Both the position numbers and the translations under genes were made by a program. Shown here piece after piece: positions 11,801 through 22,490 of a DNA stretch of 64,000 nt. The stretch covers positions 12,104,501 through 12,168,500 of the forward strand of contig CM032133.1 in the NCBI GenBank assembly GCA_018894105.1. Reading direction: 5' to 3'. How positions within the stretch are numbered: the stretch's first letter is position 1; each line of letters opens with the position of its first letter. Source of the DNA: Jacaranda mimosifolia (taxonomy: Eukaryota; Streptophyta; Magnoliopsida; Lamiales; Bignoniaceae). Under the pieces are notes generated by a model. That model ran no database searches. It saw only the letters and a program-made list of their open reading frames with translations, and was not told where the DNA came from.

Positions 11801-12410
11801 AGATAGGCCATTGGAAGCGATTTTGCAAGAATTACCTTGCAACCCTTTGGAAGGGTATGTACTTTATTGAAGTGTATTTAAGGATAAATTCTTCCTCATG
11901 CGTATGTGATATCGCATATGGTTCTTGTCTATGTAAGTTGTTACAAAGAATAAGAAAGAAAAATAAAACATAGTGATGTGGATATGTCCAACGCCCTGGC
12001 TAAGGAGCAAAAGTTATGACCAAAGCCGAAGGCGCGTAATAAGTTAGACTAAGGAAACTCCATAATTGTATTGAACCCTTGCTATTATATGCCATATATT
12101 GTTGAGAACATTAATTCAATCCCCGTTTTAGATAGTGAAGGATTTGATCCTTCTATTTCAAATGGGAGATTGAAGGCATTAAAGAAAGGGTTCTTTAATT
12201 GCTTATGGTACACTTAACAAAGGATTATACATATTGGATTCTCAACCATCACTAATGCACTTTCAACAAAGTAAGAATATTAGATATCCAAGACAATGCC
12301 ATGTTATGACATGCAAAACTTGGACATATTTCTAAAAATAGGATGAACAAGTTAGAAGCTCTCAAAGCACTAAATGTTAGTGGCATTGAGGATCTTCCTA
12401 TTTGTGAATC
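11785..12410 (+). pseudogene. Zinc knuckle, protease and pre-integrase region of element 1
   Basis: Near 11790 the CX2CX4HX4C knuckle is degenerate (CFYFG, then a stop, then GHWKRFC). The protease segment reads INSSSCVCDIAYG where functional relatives have WVFDTG, so the catalytic DTG is lost. Near 12290-12430 the HHCC zinc finger preceding the integrase core is partly legible (HAKLGHIS, then ICESCLKGKM), but the Trp before the first His has become a TGA stop. The whole stretch is untranslatable in one frame. Confidence 0.75.
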
Positions 12411-13195
12411 TTGTTTAAAAGGAAAAATGACCAAGGCTCCTTTTGTAGAACAAATAGAGTGTCCACAAGTCTCCTAGATTTTATCCATACGGACGTTTGT
12501 GGACCACTAAGAGTTAGTGGGAAAGAAGGTTATTCCTACTTCATTACCTTCATCGATGACTATAGTCGATTTAGACATGTGTTTCTTATGAAGAACAAGT
12601 CCGAAGCCTTTGAAAAGTTCGAAGTGTATAAGAGTGAAGTGGAAAAGCAATTGGGGCTAAGTATTAAAGCTCTTCGATCGGATCGAGGGAAAGAATACTT
12701 GAGCACCAAATTCTTGGATTATCTAAGGGAGAATGAGATTCTCTTACAATGGACTGCACCCGGCACATTCCAAAATAATGGAATAGCCGAGAGGAAAGAC
12801 CGTACCTTATTGGACATGGTATGTTCCATGTTGAGCTTCTTCGATGTGCTTATATGCTGTTGGGGACATGCCTTATTGATGATGGCGAAGTTACCAAGCG
12901 TAGTACCTTCAAAGCCGATGCTAAAATGTCACATGAGATATGGCATGGCAAAGCACCCTCTTACTAATCTCTCAAAGTTTGAGGATCTCCTGCCTACGTG
13001 AGACGAACAGTGGGAGATAAGTTGGATAGTAGATCCACCTTGTTCAAGTTTGTGGGATACCCTAGAGAGTCTATGGGTTACTATTTCTATGATCCCTCGA
13101 AACAAAAGATTTTTGTTTTGAAGAACACCACCTTTTTGGAAAAGGAATTTCTACAAGATAGAAAAGGCGTTTTTGTTGAACTTGGTGAAGTTTAA
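12411..13195 (+). pseudogene. Integrase core of element 1, open for 196 codons
   Basis: The frame at 12411-13001 contains the rve integrase core: FIHTDVCGPL (D28 of the frame), SYFITFIDDYS, LRSDRGKEY (D91) and NGIAERKDRTLLDM (E127). The D91-E127 spacing is DX35E, so the full DDE triad is intact. It then loses frame after HPLTNLSK and continues in another frame at 12998-13195 with VGDKLDSRST and FYDPSKQKIFVL. The open frame has no proper N-terminus, since the zinc finger lies upstream behind a stop. It is a well-preserved domain in a dead polyprotein. Confidence 0.88.
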
Positions 13196-13329
13196 GATGA
13201 TCATTAAATCGCACAAGTGATAGAAATAAATAAATACTAAAGAGCCTTACACAAAACCTCTGAGAAGGTCAAACCGAATGCAGAAGCTCTGCAATCGAAA
13301 AGTTTGAATTTCTTCATGAAATGGGCCAA

Positions 13330-14219
13330 TCGGATAGTGATCCGAAGACCTATGAGAAAGTTATGTTGGACATAGATTCGGGATGTTGGCTTGAAGCCAT
13401 GAGATCTGAAATGGACTCCACGTACTCAAACAAAGTATGGACTTTGGTAGATCCACCAAAGGGAATAGTTCCTATTAGTTACAAGTGGATCTATAAGTGA
13501 AAGCTTGGAATAGATAGAGAAGTAGTAACTTTTAAGGCGTAACTGGTAGCAAAAGGTTACACTCAAAGACCCGATATCAATTTTAAGGAAACCTTTTCAC
13601 CGATCATAGTACCTAAGTCCATTTGGATCCTACTTGCCATAGTCACATATTATGACTATGAGATATGGCAAATGGATGTGAAAATTGCTTCCTAAATAGA
13701 GACATTGAAGAAGAAATCCATATAGAGCAACCACAAGGTTTTAAATCCAATGGGGTGGGCAAAAGGTTTGCAAACTCTAGAGATCTATTTATGGACTCAA
13801 ATAAGCATCCCGAAGTTGGAACATATGTTTTGACAAAAACAGTCAAATCATTTAGCTTTGTCAAAAATGTGTATGAATCATGTGTGTATAAGAAAGCTAG
13901 TGGGAGTAGTTTACTGTTTATTTTGCTTTATGTCAATGACATCCTTCTCATTGGAAATAAGGTAGGAATGTCAAAGTGTACTAAAGCGTGGTTATCTACA
14001 CAATTCTCTATAAAAGCTTTAGGAGAAGCATCCTATGTATTAGGAATACGTATCTATAGAGATAGATCCAAGAGGATATTGGGGCTATCCCAAATCCGGT
14101 ACATTGACAAGATACTAAAGGGGTTTAGTATGGAAGAATCCAAGAAGGGATTTCTTCCCATGGGACATGGCATTCGTCTCTCCAAGTCTATGGCCCCTAA
14201 GACGGATGATGAGAGATAA
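13330..14219 (+). pseudogene. Reverse transcriptase remnant of element 1
   Basis: RT landmarks include WLEAMRSEMDS, DPPKGIVPI, KWIYK followed by a TGA (13498-13500) and KLGIDRE, a QMDV-like segment shifted out of frame near 13670, and an open frame 13665-14219. That frame covers IEEEIHIEQPQGF, YVNDILLIGN and the stretch through GLSQIRYIDKILKGFS. The catalytic YVDD box reads YVND (AAT at 13935-13937). The frame ends at a TAA just after 14215. The stop in KWIYK and the Asp-to-Asn change are the same as in element A. Confidence 0.9.
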
Positions 14220-14893
14220 AAGATGTCACACATACCCTATGCCTTCGCTATTTGTAGCATAATGTATGCAGTTCAAGGTACAAGACCAGATGGGCACATT
14301 CACTAAGTGTTACGAGTAGGTTCCAATCCAATCTCAGTGAGAGTCACTAGATAGCCACTAAAGTAATCCTTAAGTACTTGAGAAGGACTAAGGACTTGTT
14401 TTTGGTATACGACAATGGAGAATTGAAACTAGAGGGGTTTTCGAATTCAAGTCCAATCCAATGTAGATGACCTAAAATCCACCTCTGGATTTATATAATG
14501 GCAGCATGGTAAGTTGGAAGAGTTCCAACAAGACACCACGATCGAGATAACCACTGAGGTGAAATAATTTGTGGTTTTGGAAACCACAAAAGAAGGTGTT
14601 TAGATAAAAACTCCATCCAAAAGTTATATGTAGTACCTAGCGTACACGAGCCTACAATTTTCTTTGGAAGACAATCTTAGACTTGAGCCAAGATCTCATT
14701 AGTAATCCAAACACAGAAAAATGTATTATCACTTGATATATGATATCAATTAATAGAGGTGAAAACTAAGTGGACAAAGTTATCTCAGAAAAGAATTTAG
14801 CAGAACTACTGTCTAAACCCCTAAAAGTAAAAGGTCTTTGAAAAATATCTTGAGAAGATGGCTCTCAAGTCCATGGGAAATTGGATTTAGGGT
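14220..14893 (+). pseudogene. RNase H remnant of element 1
   Basis: Broken frames retain RT-tail and RNase H landmarks: SAICSIMYAVQ-like, LKYLRRTKDLFLVYDN, the EGFSNSS/NVDDLKSTSG region and KSSNKT. The segment before the LTR corresponds to the RNase H tail seen as RVERVASKEN in element 2. Several small deletions and stops are present. Confidence 0.75.
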
Positions 14894-14904
14894 AAGTGGG
14901 AGAT
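14894..14904 (+). other. Polypurine tract of element 1
   Basis: TAAGTGGGAGAT abuts the 3' LTR start at 14905. Its reverse complement (ATCTCCCACTT) sits at the same place in antisense elements 2 and 3, as expected for the plus-strand priming site. Confidence 0.75.
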
Positions 14905-17119
14905 TGTTGGAATAGTGCCCGGCAAGCCAATAGGATTGGCCTTGTAAAGTTATTTCCTTGTAAAACAATCTTGATTGAATGATATTCTTTATATGGTCAT
15001 CTTCATCTTATGCTCTTTATTATTAGCATTCGAATGAAGGCCTTTGATCACTCATGACTACAAGACTTGGTTCAGTGACCATGAAATAAGTCTCACACGA
15101 TCGTGATCTTAAATCTTCCAAGTCGTAGGATCTTACGAGATGAAGCATCTAATATTCGGATGGACTTGCACTAACGATGCATAAATCCAAGAGTTGGATA
15201 TTGCTCTATTCCATGAGCAACCATATGAGATATGGGTGTCTGTTAGAGAATAAGGCACTAAAGACCCACCGAAGAATCCACTAGATGGTGGTAGTGGCAA
15301 GTTCTCCAGCTTACGCTAGTACATATTATTAGTCCTCTAACCTGAGAATCCATGGTAACCTTGTGTTTGGTCCTCATGCTTTGACTCTTCCTTGACCACT
15401 TAGCGGGTCTTTCGGGTCGAGGTTAGGTATGAGCTACTTGGCATGGAGGCTTGTAAGATCCAAGATGGAATCTAACTCCTCGCTTTTGTGAAGGGCAAGT
15501 GCATCTCCTATGTATTCTATAATGATTGATTCTAAGAAATCCTTGCGCAAGGTGGTGTGACATTTGGATAATGAGTTTTCCAAATATGAGGTCACACAAG
15601 GGAATTGAACATTGAGAATAGAAGCATAGCATCGAGGCTATTAGGGAGCTGAAAAATATCTTGCCCTAGGCCTCTTTCGGGAGATAGGAAATGGAAGGAT
15701 TGTATTTGCATGGTATGTGTAAAGCTATAATGGTTCTCCAGAATGTTCATTTCAGCCAATTAGTTGGGCTCCATGGGCTTGAGGTTGGACATCGACCATG
15801 GAGATTGGGTATTCTTCAATTAATGAGATTAATTGAATTGAGTCGATTAGTTTAAAAAGTGTTTTAAACTAAATTGAATATATGATATTCAAAAATCACA
15901 AGGGGTTGTGAGCCCATGTCCAATGAATGGTAGACCTATTGGGTCACACACAAAAAGCCAATTAGCTTGCTATTTGATGGAGAAAAGATTTTCTAAGTGT
16001 TAGAAAATGTCTCCTAGTGGACCGATTTTAAGGTGCCAATTTTGAAGGTCAATTTTGGCTTGATTAATTTAAGTGTTAAATTAATCAATTAATTTCAAGA
16101 GTTAAATTAGACCAATAATTAAGGATTTAATTATTTTGTGCCAATATGAGCATCAATTGGTCAAGTTAACTTAAAGAGTTCAGTTAACAAAGTTCGAGCT
16201 TAAGAGTTGAGCTTGATTGACTTAAGAGTTAAGTCAAAGGTTAATTAATTAAATTAAAGTGTTTAATTTAATTAATGGGAAGAAAATATTTTGGAGAAAA
16301 ATTCAAATGAAATGTTCATTTGAATTAGCATTTTAATTTACTTGAAATTAGATTTCAAATGTAATTAAAATGTAAATGAAATTCAGATTAGATTTAAATT
16401 TGCATTGGCCGCCCCTTTTCCTCATGAGAGGTGTGATGCCACTTTTCCTCATGAGAGGTGTGATGCCACTTTGGCATCACACCTTTCAGAACCTATATAT
16501 AGATATAGAGAGAGAGGGCTGGTCATGATGTCAAAAGGAGTGAAGAATTAGATTCTCCACCAGTCCCTCCAAAATCTTTACAAGCATTGCATTCATGTGT
16601 TGAAAGATTTACTTTTTTCTTCTTCTTCCCTACCTAAAATCAGCCTCCACCATAGCTAATCTCTAACCTTATTCTAGCTTATAGGCTAGAGATTTTGGAA
16701 GATCTATTTGGTGTGTGGATCATATCAATAGAGGTAAACTACTTTGTTTGCTACGATTTTGGAGATCCACTGCACAAAGTCCGTTTTGACGATTTTCACC
16801 AGGGAGATCCAGAAGGCTTTTCGGTCTAATTTTTTTACTACGAGTTCCTCAAGGTGTTACTCAGATCCAGTAATTTTTTTGTTATTTTTGGAGGTGTATT
16901 AACGGAAGCAAAAATCGCTCCTCTCCTGCAGCACATTTTCTGGTAGTTTTTGGAACGGTGAAGAGTTCACCTCATTCTTCTTGGATTTTGCAATTTCAAG
17001 GTAACACTCTATCCTAATTTGATTCTCTAGCATGATTTGATCCTAATTAGCATGTAAGCACTAGTTCATCAAGCTTTTGAAGTTTTTATAATTGGATCCT
17101 ATTGTCTTACTAGCTTTCA
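14905..17119 (+). repeat. 3' LTR of element 1
   Basis: TGTTGGAATAGTGCCC to TAGCTTTCA, collinear with the 5' LTR over its whole length. It carries a private 27-bp tandem duplication at 16416-16442/16443-16469 just upstream of the core promoter, with the inverted repeat at 16457-16483 and the TATA box at 16493-16502. It is followed by the target duplication ATGTG. Confidence 0.94.
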
Positions 17120-17124
17120 ATGTG

Positions 17125-18526
17125 GTATCTCTAATCATCTACACACCTTACAAGCACTCTAGATCTTTATTCTTTAGCTAGAAGAATGATGAAAAATTGA
17201 GGAGGAATTTTAGAGAAGAAAGTGCGAGATAGTTTAGAAGAGAGAAAGAGAGGGAGAAAATCTAGGGGAAGTTATTTTCTATCACACCAAAAATAAGAGA
17301 GAAGGGAAAAATCTAATGCATGCGGTCGGCCATATGGAAGGAGGGAAGACCCTTTTATATGGAGTGATGGATGCCTTCGATGAATCCTTTACACCTCTCT
17401 TCCATGTGTTTCCAACTAGTATGCTAGTAGGATTTTCAATTTCACTAATTAAAATCCTATTTTAATTAGTAAATTAAAATTCCCACCTGATTTTAAATGG
17501 AGTCTTCCATTCAAAATTTTCCTCCAAAACTAGAATTTTCAATTAATTAAATTAACCCCTTAATTTAATTAAACTAAGTTAACTCTTTAAGTTAATTAAA
17601 CTAACTAAATTATCACATGGTTCCAATTAAATCAATACTTTAATTTAAGTGATCTAATTTAACTCCTTAAATTATTTTATTAATTTAACAATTTAAATTA
17701 ATACAATCCATTGCGACTAACTCTTAATTAGTCAAATTGGTCTCTTCTAAACTTGACCAATCTAATTATCTAACTTCTTAGATAATTTCTCCAATTCGGC
17801 TTAGAGTGGTTAAGGCTTTTGTATGTGACCCATTAGGTTCACCAATTAATTAGATATGGGTTCACAACTCTTTGTGATTTATTGAATAACAAATATTCTG
17901 ATTAATCTAAACTCTTTAAAACTAGTCACTCTTCAATTAGTCTCCATTAATTGAGAAGTACCTGATCTCCATAATCGATGTCTAGCACAAGCCGATGGAG
18001 CCCAACCAATTGCCATGTAAATATGGTCATTCTATTTCCTGTCTCCCAAAAGTGGCCTAGGACAAGATATTTGCCGATTTCCTCTTAGCCTCAATAACTA
18101 TGCATTTATTCTTGATGTGCAATTCTAATTTATGACCACAATTTCGAAAAACTCAATTTTCAAATTGTCATACTACCTTGCACAACAATTTCTCAAAACT
18201 AATCAGCATAGAATACATAAGCGATCAACTTGTTCTTCACAACAAGCGAAACGAATCCTTTCTTGAAACTCACCAACATCCATAATTAAGTAGCTTGTAC
18301 CTAACCTAAGCCACGGGTGACTCACTAAGTAGTTAGGACAAAATCAAAGTACAAGGACCTAAATACAAGGTTATCTTGGAGCCTCAAGTCAAATGATTAA
18401 TTATATGTACTATCATAAGCTAGAGAATTTTTCCACTACCGACAAGCTACTTCACTACCTTGTGGATTCTCTAAGCGAGTCTTTAGTGAACTTGTTCTCT
18501 AACAAGCACCCACTAACGAATATCCA
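17125..18526 (-). repeat. Right part of antisense copia LTR E
   Basis: Resumes the LTR interrupted at 6975: CTAATCATCTACACACC, then antisense AT-palindromes (17530-17700), CCCATTAGGTTCACC, the GGAGCCCAACCAATTG segment (about 18000) and the ACTTGTTCTCTAACAAGCACC motif near 18490. It breaks at about 18526, some 400 bp before the expected LTR start, and is joined directly to gag/protease sequence. A deletion therefore removed the LTR end and the whole pol region of this copy. Confidence 0.8.
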
Positions 18527-19240
18527 TGCCTAAATGTGTAGAAGAGATGGTTGAGAATCTAGAATGTATAATCCATTATTTAATATACCGCAAGCAACCA
18601 AAGAACCATTCTTTATTGTCATCAATTTTCTATTTTGATAGAAAAAAATTGAACCTTCATCATCTAAAATGGGAATTAAAATGATGTTCTTAACAAGATT
18701 CAATACATAATAGTAAAGATCAAGTACAATCACAAAATTTCCTAAGTTTAAATTGACTACACCTTCAACTTTGGCCGCAACTCTTGCTCCATTACCAAGA
18801 CGGAGGATCATATCCTCATTATTACAACTTTTTCTTCTTTCCATCATCTATGATGAATTACAAAGGTGAAAACTACATGCCTTATCAAATACCCATAAAG
18901 AAGAATTTGTTGTTAAGTGCACTTCAACGAACAACATACTCTTTCCCAAGGCACCAAGGTATTCCTTGCAACTATGCTTCCAATGTCTTAGTTTGCCATA
19001 ATAGAAACAAGTTGTATCCTTTTTATCCTCATTTTTCTTCTTGACTACATTAAAAGCCTTCAATACTTGTTTTCCTTTTGAGGAAGAACCTTTCTTCTTC
19101 TTACCCCATTTTTCTCTTACCTTTTAGGCCCTTAGAATGGTAAGAGGAAGCAATCATTAAAGGCTTATCTTTTTTCATGGTCGCCTGATGGTTAACAATA
19201 TATTTTTGTGAGGCTATTTCGCTAACACTTCTTGCAGGTT
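18527..19240 (-). pseudogene. Antisense copia protease/gag-tail remnant of element E
   Basis: Read on the minus strand, 19063 to 18848 gives a zinc knuckle with one Cys replaced by Tyr (CFYYGKLRHWKHSC), then FVEVHLTTNSSLWVFDKAC, where the protease DTG has become DKA. The next segment (18847-18530) gives KSCNNEDMILRLGNGA and ends at LDSQPSLLHI, the protease to pre-integrase stretch. It is collinear with 40960-41560 of element 3. Integrase, RT and RNase H are absent. The right junction with gypsy sequence lies between about 19215 and 19250. Confidence 0.82.
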
Positions 19241-19328
19241 GTTTCTACCAAGGAGAGAGGGTAAGGAACTTCTGATGAGGAAGCTAATATGACACCAGAT
19301 ATAAAGGTGATGTACATAGCTCATAGCA

Positions 19329-20545
19329 TTTACCAATCAATTTCAGAAGTTGAATAGTAAGCTTGATGAGATGGATAAATGGAGAACAGATGTGGTGCAG
19401 AATATTTTCGGGAATGGTAGACGAGTGGGTGAAAGAAATTCCCAAGGGTTTAATCAGAAGATGTTTCAGGATGAGTTTGATAAGAGTAGTTTGGCTAAGA
19501 ATAGAAGCACTGAAGCTAGATTTGAAGCTTTGAGGGATAGCATTTGATGGGATCAATTAGTGCAGTCTAGGAAGAGGAATTGTGAGAGACCTATTGAGAC
19601 ATGAGCATATATGAAGGCCATTATGAAGAAGAGATTTGTTTCATCTTACTATCATAAGAAGACATACCAAAAACTACAAAGACTCACTCAAGGGTCAAAG
19701 TTAAATAAAGACTACCATAAGCAGATGGAGATGTTGATGATTAAGACCAATATAGAGAAGGATACAAAAGTAACTGGTTAGATTTTTAAGTGGTCTAAAT
19801 AGAGAAATTGCTGATGTTGTAGACTTACAACATTATGTGGAGATAGAGGGTTCGGTGAGTATGGCTATGAACATGGAGAAATAACAAAAGCAATAAGGGG
19901 CAGCCAAGGCATTTCCAAATTTCAACTCAAAATAGGGTTCAAAATGGTAAAATTATGATGAAAAAAAGAGAGATGGGAGCTTGGGTTCCAAGAAAAAAAG
20001 CCTGGATATATCAAAGAACAAGGATAATAAGTCCATTCCATAAAAAGGTACTTCTAATTCTTCTTCTTCCACTACTACTTCTAAACATAGGGATATTAAG
20101 TGCTTTAAATGTCAATGTTTGGGTCATTATACATTTGAATGTCCAAACAAAAGGACTACGATCCTTATGGGTAGTGACATTATATCTGAGTCTGACAATG
20201 ATAATAAATCTGATGGTAGTGATAATGATATGCTACCTTTAGAGGATGTTACTGGTGATGAAGATAATATTGATATGTTGTCATGGTGAATCTCTTGTTG
20301 CTAGTATGCATTGAACTTGAATGTTAAGGAGGGGAGCTTAAAGAAAACAAAAAATATATTTCACACTAGATGCTTAATAGGTGGTAAGATATGTAGCTTA
20401 ATAATTAATGGGGGTAGTTATGCTAATATGGCTAGTACCACTTTAGTTGAGAAATAGGGGTTGAAGTGTTATAAACACCCTAATCCATAGAGGATACAAT
20501 GGTTGAATGATAGTAGAGAGGTGAAAGTTACTAGACAGGTTGTGG
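19329..20545 (+). pseudogene. Ty3/gypsy gag and protease remnant
   Basis: Recognisable gag pieces are KLNSKLDEMDKW, YMKAIMKKRFVSSYYHKK, YQKLQRLTQGSK and DYHKQMEMLMIK. They are followed near 20099-20152 by a well-formed CCHC zinc knuckle (CFKCQCLGHYTFEC) and then by a protease-like segment with CSLIINGGSYANMAST, where retroelement proteases have a D(S/T)G-type active site. Stops are frequent; the open stretch 19350-19547 is the longest. The segment ends at the MITE insertion. Confidence 0.82.
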
Positions 20546-20555
20546 TAGTTTTACC

Positions 20556-20936
20556 TTGACTAGATTAAAACTTCAATAAGCTCCTCAAAACACCTTATAA
20601 AATATTTAATTACTTATAAGATGATAAAAAGTGTATGGTAAATTTTTTTAAAAAAGAGCTTATAAGATCCTAAAATAAGAGGTTAAGATTTTATAAGCTC
20701 TTTTAAAAAAAGTAAAGAGACCCTAACTTATTTTTAAGATTTTAACAAACTCCTCCATTATAAACCATTTTAATGACAAAATTGCTATTACTAAATCTTA
20801 TAAACTCTTATTTTATCCAATCACTTGAATAACTTATTTTAAAAATAAGATCCAACATCTTATAAGCTCCAAAAACATCTTATAAAATATAGGAGCCTAT
20901 AAGATGCTTTAAATAAGCTTAGTCAAACACCCTCTT
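20556..20936. mobile_element. MITE-like insertion in the gypsy element
   Basis: About 380 bp of non-coding AT-rich DNA interrupts the gypsy frame between protease and RT. It is full of inverted copies of GAGCTTATAAGAT-like motifs. The right end, read in reverse, is GAGGGTGTTTGACTAAGCTT, a style common at the ends of hAT-type plant MITEs. The left end (TGACTAGATTAAAACTTCAA) is only weakly similar, so the left terminal repeat has decayed. An internal hairpin lies at 20648-20710. Family assignment is tentative. Confidence 0.6.
20648..20710. repeat. Long internal hairpin in the MITE
   Basis: AAAAAAGAGCTTATAA and TTATAAGCTCTTTT form an inverted repeat around a loop of about 25 bases. It gives a strong stem within the MITE-like element. 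Confidence 0.75.
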
Positions 20937-20984
20937 AGCGAAGAGTGAAAATTTTGAGAAAAAGCAATGCTTCTATGCAAAATA

Positions 20985-21835
20985 GAGAGATTTAAAGAAT
21001 GCTTTCCTAGGCAAGAGATCTTTGATAGTGATTAGGTGTAGGGAGGTTTTATTATCTGAAACTGACCTTACCCCCGATTTGCATAATATTTTTTTATCTT
21101 TTTATTGCAGGAGTTTGATAATATATTCCCTGATGAGATGCCCGAGCTTACTACTATTAAGAGAAATTGAGCATCAAATTGACCTTGTACCTGGATATCA
21201 AATTCCTAACCGACCAGCCTATAGAAGTAATACTAAGGAGACAAAGAAGTTTCAAAGGCAAGTGGAGAAGTTCTAGCAAAAGGACATGTGAGGGAGAGCA
21301 TAAGTCCATATGTTGTGCCTATGCTATTGGTTCCAAAGAAAGATAGAACTTGGCGAATGTGCGTGGATAGCAGAGCAGTCAATTAAGTATCACTATTCTA
21401 TCTCTAGGTTAGATGATATGCTTGAGGAATTAATGGTGCACGTGTTTTTACTAAGATTAATTTGAAAAGTGGTTATCATTGAATTGGGATAAAACCTAGG
21501 GATGAGTGAAAAATTACATTTCAAACAAAATATGGTTTATCTGAATGGTTGGATATGCCATTTGGTTTGACTAGTGCAACTAGTACTTTCATGAGATTGA
21601 TGAACCATACATTACGTAATTTTCTAGGTAAATTTGCTTTTGTTTATTTTTATGATATCTTGATATACAGTAAATGCTTAAACAATCATATAATACATGT
21701 TAGGACTGTTTTGGCTGTTCTTAGGAATGAGAAGTTTTACGCGAACCTTAAGAAATGTAGTTTTTGCATTGATAGACTTGTATTTCTTGGGTTTGTTGCA
21801 AGTACACACGACATTGAGGTAGATTAAGATAAGGT
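20985..21835 (+). pseudogene. Ty3/gypsy reverse transcriptase remnant
   Basis: The open stretch 21022-21276 carries REIEHQIDLVPGYQIPNRPA, followed by RQVEKF, the conserved entry to gypsy RT. Broken frames then carry VPKK, RMCVD and SRLDDMLEEL. The frame 21549-21827 gives MPFGLTSATSTFMRLMN, VYFYDILIYS and LVFLGFVAS. The catalytic YFDD box is YFYD, so an essential Asp is lost. Order and motifs are clear, but several frameshifts and stops make it inactive. Confidence 0.9.
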
Positions 21836-22490
21836 GAGGCTCTTCAAGAATGGCCAATGCTAAGACATTAGTGAAGTTGGGAGTTTTCATGGATTAGCTG
21901 GCTTTTATATGAGGTTTGTGCATGATTTTTCTACAATATTTGCTCCATTGGCTGAGATCATTAAGCTTTAAGTTGGGTCTAAATGGGGAAAGGAACAAGA
22001 ATATGCATTCAATATATTAAAGATAAATTGTGTTAAGCTCCCATTCTTATTTACTTGATTTAAATTAGACTTTTGAGATTGAGTGTGATGCATCTAAGAT
22101 TAAAACATCCCATTGCATACTTTATGATAAGTTGAGGGGTGCCCAGCTTAGATATTCCACTTATGATAAGGAATTATACGCCTTAGTTCGTACATTGGAT
22201 GTTTGGCAACATTACTTGCTTCCTAAAGAATTTATTATACGTACTGATCATGAATCTTTAAAGCATTTAAAAGGCCAAAGGAAATTGAATAAAAGGCATG
22301 CTAAGTGGGGAGAATTTCCTGAGGTTTTTCAATATGTGATTTGCTATAAGTAGGGTAAGGAAACATTGCTCCATATGCATTGTCTAGGAGATACGCTTTA
22401 ATCAATACACTTACATCTAAGTTGTTAGGATTTGAGCAATTTAAAGATATTTATGTAACTGATGTTGACTTTGTTGATTTCTATATCGTA
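21836..22490 (+). pseudogene. Ty3/gypsy RNase H remnant, cut by copia element 3
   Basis: After RT the translation passes through [16 protein letters not shown] and APLAEIIK, then an open frame 22132-22353 with [20 protein letters not shown] (Glu motif) and [15 protein letters not shown] (Asp motif), typical of gypsy RNase H. It continues with LLGFEQFKDIYVTDVDF near 22430. The sequence stops at the copia LTR boundary, before any integrase. Confidence 0.87.

Larger units (their letters stand above)
6976..17119 (+). mobile_element. Ty1/copia LTR retrotransposon 1, complete structure, dead coding
   Basis: About 10.1 kb, bounded by two LTRs of 2.19 and 2.22 kb with TG...CA ends and flanked by a perfect 5-bp target duplication ATGTG (6971-6975 and 17120-17124). 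Between them are a primer binding site, a long leader, remnants of gag, zinc knuckle/protease, integrase, RT and RNase H, and a polypurine tract. This is a non-recombined insertion into antisense LTR E. Stops and frameshifts in every domain rule out an autonomous element. Identity between its two LTRs would give its age. Confidence 0.95.
19250..22490 (+). mobile_element. Ty3/gypsy retrotransposon, 5' internal part (degenerate)
   Basis: gag, zinc knuckle, protease-like, RT and RNase H regions occur in plus orientation, with RT before any integrase as in Ty3/gypsy. No 5' LTR is present; the left edge abuts antisense copia element E. At 22490 the element is cut by copia element 3. A gypsy pol tail and LTR-like sequence reappear at 45603 on the other side of element 3. 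Multiple stops and a MITE at 20556 show that it is old. Confidence 0.85.
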
